Position numbers and translations under genes: made by a program
Origin: Spirochaeta sp.
Lineage (GTDB): Bacteria > Spirochaetota > Spirochaetia > DSM-2461
Direction: 5' to 3'
DNA length: 5,908 nucleotides
Assembly: GCA_030635565.1 (NCBI GenBank)
Contig: DAOVYP010000158.1
Location: 1 to 5,908, forward strand
In this document: one piece after another, positions 1-5,844 of the stretch
Numbering within the stretch: position 1 is the first letter of the stretch
How the letters are laid out: each line of letters begins with the position of its first letter
The notes under the pieces: generated by a model
Databases searched by the model: none
What the model saw: the letters and a program-made list of their open reading frames with translations, nothing else
What the model was told of the DNA's origin: nothing

Positions 1-27
1 AACATCTGGATAAGGAGTGATTAAGGA

Positions 28-900
28 ATGACTGATATAACTATGATAGGACATATTTCAAGAGACATTATGATATACAAGGATGATGAAGTCAGATTTA
101 CCGGTGGACCCGTAATCTATTCTTCTGCGGCTGCAGCCAGATCAGGTAAGAAAGTTCAGGTAATTACCAGAGCTTCAAAGGAGGCAGAAAACGAACTGAA
201 TGGTATGAGGGCTAACGGGGTTCAAGTAATAAGACTTGATTCCAGAGCAACAACAAGCATTGAGAATATCTATTATTCTGCTGATAAAGAGAAAAGAAAA
301 GTTACACTTCTGGCGCAGGCAGATCCATTCACTATAGCAAGTATGCCTGCAACAGACAGTACAATATATCATCTGGCCGGGTTATTCAGGGGTGAAATAC
401 CTGATGAATTCATTCCCTACCTTCATAAAAAGGGTAAAGTCGGCATTGACGCACAAGGTTTACTTCGATGCAGTGAAGGGGGAAAACTCATATTCAGGGA
501 TTGGAGCTCAAAAATGGAGTTTCTGCCGATGGTTACCTACCTGAAAACGGATGCCGCAGAAGCTGAGATATTGACTGGTGAAACAGATAGAGAGAAAGCA
601 GCGAATCTTCTAGCTTCTTGGGGTGCAAATGAAGTTATGGTTACTCATAATTCAGAAGTTCTGGTACTTGCTGATGGTAAAATTTACAGAGCACCTTACA
701 CACCGTCAAATCTTTCTGGAAGAACGGGCCGTGGTGATACAACATTTGCCGCGTATCTTGCTTGGCATATTGATCATGATCCGGAAGAATCAATTCGCTA
801 TGCGGCGGCTTTATGTTCAATAAAAATGGAAGAACCCGGACCATTTAAAGGTACTGTTGAGCTTGTAGAAGCCAGAATGAGGAAAGACCGGTTAGCCTGA
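28..900 (+). CDS. PfkB-family carbohydrate or nucleoside kinase, substrate unknown
   Basis: This 290-residue protein is a cytoplasmic ribokinase-fold kinase that should transfer phosphate from ATP to a sugar, polyol or nucleoside hydroxyl. Seen: an N-terminal strand with MIGHISRD (6-13), a glycine pair in TGGPVIYSS (25-33) where this family lines the substrate pocket, TDAAEAEILTG (174-184) matching the family's central motif, and the C-terminal anion-hole motif TGRGDTT (233-239) with D237 as the expected catalytic base. The usual form of that last motif is GAGD; here an arginine replaces the alanine. Length is close to the family norm of about 300. The ATG at 28 has AAGGAG at 12-17, ten bases upstream. 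All three plus frames stop within bases 11-24, so a gene may end just before it, but too little is visible to say. The gene is AT-richer than the minus-strand operon. Family membership is solid; the substrate is not inferable from the window, since neither flanking gene suggests a sugar pathway. Confidence 0.9.
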   Translation: MTDITMIGHISRDIMIYKDDEVRFTGGPVIYSSAAAARSGKKVQVITRASKEAENELNGMRANGVQVIRLDSRATTSIENIYYSADKEKRKVTLLAQADPFTIASMPATDSTIYHLAGLFRGEIPDEFIPYLHKKGKVGIDAQGLLRCSEGGKLIFRDWSSKMEFLPMVTYLKTDAAEAEILTGETDREKAANLLASWGANEVMVTHNSEVLVLADGKIYRAPYTPSNLSGRTGRGDTTFAAYLAWHIDHDPEESIRYAAALCSIKMEEPGPFKGTVELVEARMRKDRLA

Positions 901-1023
901 ACATAATCCGATTCATTCGCATATCCGCAATGAAAAGTTGTATTTTTGATGGTTCCTTCATGATCGTTTCTCTTCTCTTGTATAAAAGGGTGGTTTCAAT
1001 AAACAATTCAGAAAGAAATCCAT

Positions 1024-1053
1024 TTGAAAAATTTTGATCAATCATGCTATTGT
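1024..1053 (+). promoter_or_regulatory. Candidate sigma-70-type promoter for the lipoprotein gene
   Basis: TTGAAA at 1024-1029 matches the -35 consensus at five of six positions. TATTGT at 1048-1053 matches the -10 at four of six and is preceded by TGC, giving an extended -10. The spacer is 18 bases. A start near 1060 would leave a short leader of about 30 bases containing the Shine-Dalgarno sequence at 1078-1083. The region is AT-rich, so chance matches are likely and this is a tentative call. The rest of the 188-base gap after the kinase gene shows no other convincing element. Confidence 0.35.
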
Positions 1054-1091
1054 TTTTAGAGAGCAATAACTTATAAAAAAGGATTTTTGTG

Positions 1092-1700
1092 ATGCGAATT
1101 GCCATGATTATGTCCCTGATGTTGTTAATCGGTGCCTTATCAAGTTGTGGAAAGGTCCGCGAAGCCTCACAAATGGTAAAAGCGGTAAAGGGAATTGCTG
1201 AAGCTGCCCAGGACATCTCCGGGGATATGGATTCCGGAGAGATTGATCTGGAGAATCTCAACCTTTCGAAAGATGACATCCGTTCATTTTATAACGGTGT
1301 CACAAAACTCAACGAAGCATATCCTGATATCGATTTTGAAATTGCTCTGACGGCGGCTTTTGAAACCGCATCCCAGGGCAAGAATCTTGAGAAGATTGTT
1401 AAAAAAGAAACTGACATGAGTTTCGAAGAGTACAATACTTTCTCGATGGCGATTATTATGATCCAGGCTGAAGCGGCGGGGGTTCTCCTTGCAGAGGGGA
1501 TGGTTGAGGCCATGGAACAGGGCTTAGCCCAGTTCCATGACATGGATATGTCTGATTTTACCGAAGAGCAGATGGCGGATATCGAAGAGCAACGCCAGGC
1601 CCTTGTGGAAGCTCAAAAGGAATTGGAATCTCCGGAATACAGGGAACTTAAAGATCGTATGGACATGGTAAATTACATCCGTGAGGAGTCTGGGTACTAG
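1092..1700 (+). CDS. Small predicted lipoprotein, helical, function unknown
   Basis: The protein starts with a short basic N-terminus and a hydrophobic stretch (about residues 4-16 from this start), followed by LSSC with C19 as the expected lipidated cysteine. This is a type II lipoprotein signal, so the mature protein of about 184 residues should be anchored to a membrane on the outer side of the cytoplasmic membrane. The serine at -1 is more relaxed than the enterobacterial lipobox. After the signal the sequence is acidic and appears mostly helical, with a charged, glutamine- and glutamate-rich segment from about residue 148 to the end that could form a coiled coil. I recognise no domain and propose no function. 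The start was set at ATG 1092 because AAAGGA at 1078-1083 lies eight bases upstream. A GTG at 1089 directly before it would add one residue and sits closer to the Shine-Dalgarno sequence. The gene is flanked by untranslated gaps on both sides and is probably transcribed alone or with the following small gene. Confidence 0.75.
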   Translation: MRIAMIMSLMLLIGALSSCGKVREASQMVKAVKGIAEAAQDISGDMDSGEIDLENLNLSKDDIRSFYNGVTKLNEAYPDIDFEIALTAAFETASQGKNLEKIVKKETDMSFEEYNTFSMAIIMIQAEAAGVLLAEGMVEAMEQGLAQFHDMDMSDFTEEQMADIEEQRQALVEAQKELESPEYRELKDRMDMVNYIREESGY

Positions 1701-1790
1701 CCGATCCACAAAGCCGAAGTTCTCGGGTTGATACGGAAATTAATACATTTGCTGTTTGATAATATTTGCTGATATGTCTACTATGAATCC

Positions 1791-2177
1791 ATGACTGCAG
1801 CTACAGATGAATGGATAATCAATTACCTCCCGGAAGAGGGTGGGCGTTACACGGGAAAACTCAAGGTCGGTGATGAGAGGTTGCGATTCGTATCGTTGTA
1901 TGAATCGAGTAATAAAACGATCGTGAAAGCGATCTTTCTCGATGTCGCCACCTTCGCTGCCACCGGTGGCCATACGGTTTATCGGTACTCAAACAATGAT
2001 GAAGCGATAGTCGAATTACCGGTGGGAGATATCGCCACTGTTGAGGCGAAAAAAAAGGGGCTCATGAAACGGGTTGTTGTTACGATGAATGACAGTCAGG
2101 TGTTTGTTTTCGACTATGGATTGCTTTCAGTCCGGAACCTGGTTGAATCTATAAATTCCGTGATGTTTAAAATGTAA
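1791..2177 (+). CDS. Small GRAM/PH-like beta-barrel protein, hypothetical
   Basis: This is a 128-residue cytoplasmic protein with no signal peptide or membrane segment. Its pattern resembles the GRAM / bacterial PH-like fold: an opening strand pair TGKLKVGDERLRFVSL (21-36), a strand with a polar turn, VELPVGDIATVEAKKKGLMK (74-93), two further strands RVVVTMNDSQVFVFDYG (94-110), and a closing amphipathic helix from about 113 to 124. Residues 48-66 (IFLDVATFAATGG and following) are less typical. Such domains often bind lipids or proteins, but no ligand can be inferred here. ATG 1791 is the only ATG available, because an in-frame TGA lies at 1770-1772. No Shine-Dalgarno sequence is visible upstream, so translation is either weak or initiated another way. 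Codons 87-89 form a run of eight adenines ending in a dnaX-type slippery heptamer. The gene converges on coaX. The fold assignment comes from strand pattern only. Confidence 0.7.
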   Translation: MTAATDEWIINYLPEEGGRYTGKLKVGDERLRFVSLYESSNKTIVKAIFLDVATFAATGGHTVYRYSNNDEAIVELPVGDIATVEAKKKGLMKRVVVTMNDSQVFVFDYGLLSVRNLVESINSVMFKM

Positions 2178-2291
2178 AATGAACTGATGGAGTCGACATC
2201 TCAATCCAGGTCATTTAAATGTTCAAATTGCGAATTCCATAGCTTGGCTCTGTATTAGGAATCGACTACGGAAAAACCCCGGATAAGGCAA

Positions 2292-3074
2292 TCAATGATT
2301 GTCCTCGTTCATGGTTTGAGCGATGCGGATACCTTCGAGCACCAGGTCCGGATGGATGGTGTCGAAGATTTTTGTGTCGGCGTAAAGGCCGGCGAAGCCG
2401 CCGGTGGCCACCACTGTGGCATCCTCCCCTTTTGGGAAGCATTCCCGGCGGTACCGACTGATGAGCTCCCGTATCATCCCGAGGTGTCCCCAGTACAGTC
2501 CGGACTGAATGCTCTCCACGGTGGATCGGCCGCAGGTCTGTTCAGGCCGTAAAATCTCCACCTTAGGCAGCCTTGCGGTAGCTTTCTCCAGGGAGCCCAT
2601 AGAGGTACGTAAGCCCGGAGCGATGGCCCCCCCCAGATACTCCCGACCTGCGTTGACAGCCTCCACTGTGGTGGCGGTGCCGAAATCCACGATGATGAGG
2701 TTCTTCCCGGGATACCGGGCCACGGCACCGACGGCATCGGCGATTCGGTCGGCTCCTACTTCCGCGGGATTCTTGTAGCGGATCTTGAGGCCAGTTTTCA
2801 CTCCCGCCTTGAGACTGAAGGGTTCAACGTCGAAATAGTGACGGCAGGCGTTGCGCAGCGAGTGGTTGATGTCCGGTACCACCGAGCAGTATCCCACCGA
2901 CGTTACTGAAACGGGATCGAATCCGTTCTCCCGGATGACGTTCCGGAAGAACAGGCCCAGTTCATCACTGGATGCAATACGTTCGGTGATCCTCCGGAAG
3001 CGGAACAACAGGCTGTCCCCGTCGAAAAGACCGCCGAAGATCTGGGAATTCCCCACGTCGAGGCACAGGTTCAT
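2292..3074 (-). CDS. coaX: Type III pantothenate kinase
   Basis: CoaX phosphorylates pantothenate to 4'-phosphopantothenate with ATP, the first committed step of CoA synthesis. Seen, in order: LDVGNSQIFGGLF (5-17), the phosphate-binding DxGN loop of the ASKHA fold; EVGADRIADAVGAV (105-118), the family's GxDR motif; DFGTATTVEAV (130-140), the second phosphate and metal motif; GGAIAPGLR (148-156); ATGGFAGL (223-230); and HPDLVLEGI (241-249). The length of 260 is normal for the family. As known for type III enzymes, it should need a monovalent cation and should not be inhibited by CoA, unlike type I CoaA. It is the last gene of the operon: its ATG overlaps the coaB stop by four bases (3071-3074), with a weak GGGGA at 3081-3085 upstream. 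No clear terminator follows in the 114 bases before the convergent small gene. No key residue appears to be missing. Confidence 0.97.
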   Translation of the reverse strand: MNLCLDVGNSQIFGGLFDGDSLLFRFRRITERIASSDELGLFFRNVIRENGFDPVSVTSVGYCSVVPDINHSLRNACRHYFDVEPFSLKAGVKTGLKIRYKNPAEVGADRIADAVGAVARYPGKNLIIVDFGTATTVEAVNAGREYLGGAIAPGLRTSMGSLEKATARLPKVEILRPEQTCGRSTVESIQSGLYWGHLGMIRELISRYRRECFPKGEDATVVATGGFAGLYADTKIFDTIHPDLVLEGIRIAQTMNEDNH

Positions 3075-3760
3075 GTCGTCTCCCCGGCCAGCAGGGCGAA
3101 GAGGCCCTCAGCCATGTCATCTTTAGTTTTGGTTTTTTTCAGAATTCCTCCCTTCCCATAGATAGAGGCATGATGGTGTCGGGCATCGATGTCCCGAAGG
3201 TCGTTATGGACCACATAGTCTACGCCGCCCCGGGCGAACAATGCGTTCACCTGAGCTTCGGCGTGGGCGTCATCGGCGTCGTCGGTGAGCTTGAATCCCA
3301 CCACAACTACCGATTTATTGCGGCTCCATTCACGCAGGGAATCCAGGATCTTAGCCGTGGGTTTCAGTCTTAAAATCACCTCCCGGCCGGTACCGATCTT
3401 TCCCGGTCCTCCCGGGGGGAAAGCTGTCCCGTCGACGCTGACCCCATCCACGGTGTAATCGCTTACTGCCGCCAGGTGAACCACCGCGTCCCAATCCCCG
3501 ATGGTCAGTTGATTCCGGAGTGCATTATGGAGATCGGTGTAACTTGTGTAGGTGAGTTCGGCCACCGGGATTTTGTTGGTACCGGACGAGATACTGTTCG
3601 GTGAAACGGCTCTCTCGCTTCGAAGCAGCGTCACATCGGCACCCCTGTCGGCGAAATAACGCGCCAGTACCGCACCGGTGCGGCCGGTGGAGCTGTTGGA
3701 GATCCGCCTCACACCATCGATGGGTTCTTCGGTGCCGCCGGAAGTGAAGAGTACCTTCAT
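3071..3760 (-). CDS. coaB: Phosphopantothenate-cysteine ligase, stand-alone CoaB
   Basis: CoaB activates 4'-phosphopantothenate with a nucleotide (CTP in most bacterial enzymes) and joins it to cysteine, giving 4'-phosphopantothenoyl-cysteine. Seen: GGTEEPIDGVRRISNSSTG (8-26), the signature of the ligase domain, in which R18 and N22 align with E. coli CoaBC R206 and N210; AAVSDYTV (97-104), matching the AxADY-type motif; K121 in GKIGTG, aligning with the catalytic lysine K289; and GFKLTDDAD (155-163). At 229 residues the protein is only the ligase half of the usual 400-residue fused CoaBC, and the decarboxylase half is the separate gene immediately upstream. The start ATG overlaps the coaC stop as ATGA at 3757-3760, and its Shine-Dalgarno sequence is poor, so translation probably depends on coupling from coaC. 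Nothing suggests decay. The nucleotide preference (CTP or ATP) cannot be read confidently from sequence. Confidence 0.96.
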   Translation of the reverse strand: MKVLFTSGGTEEPIDGVRRISNSSTGRTGAVLARYFADRGADVTLLRSERAVSPNSISSGTNKIPVAELTYTSYTDLHNALRNQLTIGDWDAVVHLAAVSDYTVDGVSVDGTAFPPGGPGKIGTGREVILRLKPTAKILDSLREWSRNKSVVVVGFKLTDDADDAHAEAQVNALFARGGVDYVVHNDLRDIDARHHHASIYGKGGILKKTKTKDDMAEGLFALLAGETT

Positions 3761-4308
3761 CCCGGCTCTTCTTCCATCAGGGCGAAAACCTCATCGGGTT
3801 CAAGGAGCCGGCCGTAGCCCACAGTTCCGCATGCCAGACGGCCCTCGCCGGTGGGAAGGATGCGGCAGCCCCAGCCTTCCAGGATGCCCAGAGCGTCGCT
3901 TACCGCCGGGTGTTCAAACATGTTGCTGTTCATCGCCGGGGCGATCCACCAGGGCTTACGGAAGTTATTCACCAGGAAGAGAGCGCCGATCAGATCATCG
4001 GCCAATCCCGCACGGAGTCGGGTAATCCGATTGGCCGATGCGGGGTAAAGGATGAAGATGTCCGCCCAGTCGGCGAGTTTGATGTGGTCCAACGCACGGC
4101 CGCGTTCAAACATGTCGGTAAGCACCGGCCGGCCGGTGAGGCCTTCGAGGGCGGCATCACCGAGGAAACGGCGCCCCCCTTCGGAAGCTACACATTGAAC
4201 GGCCCAGTCATTCTTCACCAGCAGTGAGGCCAGAGAGGCGGCTTTGAAGGCGGCGATGGATCCGCTGGTCATCAATAACACGTTTTTCTTCGTTTCAGAT
4301 TCTGACAT
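3757..4308 (-). CDS. coaC: Phosphopantothenoylcysteine decarboxylase, stand-alone CoaC
   Basis: CoaC is an FMN-dependent HFCD-family enzyme that decarboxylates 4'-phosphopantothenoyl-cysteine to 4'-phosphopantetheine. Seen: the N-terminal flavoprotein strand and glycine loop VLLMTSGSIAAFKA (10-23); DHIKLADWAD (74-83) with catalytic H75; PASANRI (89-95); the family PxMNxxM motif as PAMNSNM (124-130), with N127 expected to hold the substrate carboxylate; and the substrate-clamp segment GRLACGTVGYGRLLEP (156-171) with the active-site cysteine C160. At 183 residues the length fits a stand-alone decarboxylase. Members of this family act as trimers or dodecamers. The ATG at 4308 lies 14 bases inside the end of panC and is preceded by GAGG at 4319-4322, ten bases away. 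The set of motifs separates it from the related UbiX prenyltransferases and lantibiotic decarboxylases, and its neighbours confirm the role. Confidence 0.97.
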   Translation of the reverse strand: MSESETKKNVLLMTSGSIAAFKAASLASLLVKNDWAVQCVASEGGRRFLGDAALEGLTGRPVLTDMFERGRALDHIKLADWADIFILYPASANRITRLRAGLADDLIGALFLVNNFRKPWWIAPAMNSNMFEHPAVSDALGILEGWGCRILPTGEGRLACGTVGYGRLLEPDEVFALMEEEPG

Positions 4309-5059
4309 TGTCGATCAACCTCACTTTTCCCAGATGAATCGCGCCGAGGATTCTCCCTTCGCGTTCCTCCACATAATCCACGGCAAATCCGGCATCCTCC
4401 AGCCGGGCCGCCTTGTCTTCAGGCGATCCGGTTCCGGCGAGTATTCGGTGGAAGGCCGGGGCCAGTTCCCGTTCGGCAGAGCTGAGCCGGGCGTTCCGGG
4501 AACTCATTGCCAGTCCGTCGTACTCCCGGATTATGGGGCATGGAATTATTTCCGTGTTCAGGAAGAAGGCCTCGGCCATTCCCCGGATTAGATTGAACTG
4601 CTGCCAGTCCTTCTCACCGAAATAGGCCCTGTCGGCACCGACGATGTTCAGTAATTTGAGTACCACCGTCAGGACACCGTCGAAGAAGCCCCTCCGATGA
4701 GCACCTTCCTGAAACTGACTATCCTCAATCTCGGTCACCTTGTAGCGGTATCCGTCGGCGTACATGTCCCCGGTGTCGGGATAAAACACCAGGTCGGTGC
4801 CGGCGGATTCCAGAATACCCCGGTCTTCTTCAAAATTCCGGGGATAGCGCTTCAGGTCCTCGGGGTCGTCGAACTGAGCGGGATTCACGAACACGCTCAC
4901 CGCCACAACGTCGTTCTCATCCGCGGCACGCCGCACCAGGCTCAGATGTCCCTCGTGGAGGGCCCCCATGGTAGGCACCAGACCCAGCGAGGTACCGGCC
5001 CGGGTGATTTTCCGGAACCGCTTCCGGGCGGAAGCGATGTCCTGAAGCACTTCCGTCAT
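4295..5059 (-). CDS. panC: Pantothenate synthetase (pantoate-beta-alanine ligase)
   Basis: PanC adenylates pantoate with ATP and condenses it with beta-alanine to form pantothenate in the cytoplasm. Residues are counted from ATG 5059. Seen: VPTMGALHEGHLSLV (28-42) with the HxGH nucleotidyl-transfer motif at H35 and H38; FVNPAQFDDPEDLKRYPR (57-74) for pantoate binding; HRRGFFDGVLTVV (121-133), where most homologues have RPGHF; FGEKDWQQ (147-154); the KMSKS-like SSRN (186-189); and a final LIDN (248-251). The C-terminal domain between SSRN and LIDN is about 60 residues, clearly shorter than in E. coli, and the total of 254 is on the short side for the family. I chose ATG 5059 because it gives a 4-base ATGA overlap with the panB stop, has AAAGGA nine bases upstream and yields a normal N-terminus. 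An in-frame ATG at 5068 would add three residues but has a poorly placed Shine-Dalgarno sequence. Confidence 0.97.
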   Translation of the reverse strand: MTEVLQDIASARKRFRKITRAGTSLGLVPTMGALHEGHLSLVRRAADENDVVAVSVFVNPAQFDDPEDLKRYPRNFEEDRGILESAGTDLVFYPDTGDMYADGYRYKVTEIEDSQFQEGAHRRGFFDGVLTVVLKLLNIVGADRAYFGEKDWQQFNLIRGMAEAFFLNTEIIPCPIIREYDGLAMSSRNARLSSAERELAPAFHRILAGTGSPEDKAARLEDAGFAVDYVEEREGRILGAIHLGKVRLIDNVRI

Positions 5060-5844
5060 TCGTACCATTCCTTTTCACCGGGAAAGGTTCGTGCAGTTAC
5101 CTCCCGGTGGTAGTCGTTCAAGGCGCCTTTCACCAGGGTCGCGCCCTCTATGAAGTTCCGGACGAATTTTGGCTTGAAGTCGGCGGTGAGGCCCAGCAGA
5201 TCCTGGAGTACCAGTACCTGCCCGTCCACGTCGACACCGGCACCTATACCGATTACCGGTATGTCCAGATCGGCTGAAATGGTCCGGGCGATGTCCCCGG
5301 GTACGGCCTCAAGCACGAGTGCGAAGCAACCGGCATCCTGGAGGAAGCAGGCGTCCCTGAGAACCTGGGCCGCCGCCTCTTCCCCGCGTCCCTGGACCCG
5401 GTATCCTCCCAGGCGATTCACCGACTGGGGGGTGAGGCCCAGATGTCCCATCACCGGTACACCGGATTCCACGGTGTGACGGATCAGGTCCAGGTTGCCG
5501 GCGGCACCCTCGAGTTTCACTGCGTTGGCCCCGGCACGCATCAGCGCGGCGATGTTCTCCATGGATTTCCTGATTCCCACCCTGAAGGACATGAACGGGA
5601 GATCGCCGATGATGAAGGACTTCGGCGACCCCCGGCGGACAGCCGCAACGTGGCCGGCCATCTGCGCGGTGTTGATCGGCAGGGTGGTATCATGACCGTG
5701 AAGTATCATGGCCACCGAATCGCCCACGAGGATGCAGTCGACATCACTGTCGGCGATCAGTCGGGCGCTCCAGCTGTCGTAGGAGGTGACCATTGAAATG
5801 GGGATGCCATCCCTTTTTTTCTTCGCGAAATCGATAACAGTCAT
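5056..5844 (-). CDS. panB: 3-methyl-2-oxobutanoate hydroxymethyltransferase
   Basis: PanB transfers a hydroxymethyl group from 5,10-methylene-tetrahydrofolate to 2-oxoisovalerate, giving ketopantoate, the first step of pantothenate synthesis. It is a metal-dependent TIM barrel, decameric in studied homologues. Seen: SMVTSYD (17-23); LVGDSVAMILHGHDTTLP (39-56) with metal ligand D42; IGDLPFMS (79-86) with D81; AVKLEG (108-113) with K110 and E112; MGHLGLTPQSVNRLGGYRVQG (132-152); LVLEAVP (176-182) with the catalytic E179; and IPVIGIGAG (195-203). D42, D81, E112 and E179 correspond to E. coli D45, D84, E114 and E181. The length of 262 is normal and all expected catalytic residues are present. The start at 5844 has a strong Shine-Dalgarno sequence and overlaps the stop of the gene upstream by ATGA. 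It is the first complete gene of the operon in this window. Confidence 0.98.
   Translation of the reverse strand: MTVIDFAKKKRDGIPISMVTSYDSWSARLIADSDVDCILVGDSVAMILHGHDTTLPINTAQMAGHVAAVRRGSPKSFIIGDLPFMSFRVGIRKSMENIAALMRAGANAVKLEGAAGNLDLIRHTVESGVPVMGHLGLTPQSVNRLGGYRVQGRGEEAAAQVLRDACFLQDAGCFALVLEAVPGDIARTISADLDIPVIGIGAGVDVDGQVLVLQDLLGLTADFKPKFVRNFIEGATLVKGALNDYHREVTARTFPGEKEWYE

Noticed and set aside
912..934. Inverted repeat TTCATT...AATGAA after the kinase stop, considered as a terminator
   Set aside because: The stem is six AT-rich pairs with an 11-base loop, and the nearest T-run starts several bases later, so it is too weak to call.
845..1279. Open frame of 144 codons on the minus strand across the gap after the kinase gene
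   Set aside because: It overlaps the lipoprotein gene antisense and the kinase end, shows no family pattern, and its residues are read from an AT-rich spacer; the plus-strand gene has a lipobox and a good ribosome site.
1728..1763. TTGATA and GATAAT before the PH-like gene, considered as a promoter
   Set aside because: The spacing of 24 bases is too long for a sigma-70 promoter, and no better-paired hexamers were found.
2178..2291. Bidirectional terminator between the convergent small gene and coaX
   Set aside because: The run of A with CCCC at about 2271-2280 gives a T-tract on the minus strand, but no stable stem precedes it. I could not support a hairpin.
2289..2301. Interrupted palindrome CAATCAATGATTG across the coaX stop codon
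   Set aside because: There is only one central base, the stem is AT-rich and no T-tract follows in either direction. It is probably chance and cannot be called a terminator or operator.
4697..5113. Plus-strand open frames opposite the operon (for example 4697-5113, 3678-4025, 5443-5796)
   Set aside because: Long antisense frames are expected opposite GC-rich coding DNA. Their translations are low-complexity or proline- and arginine-rich with no motif, while the minus-strand proteins are unmistakable enzymes.
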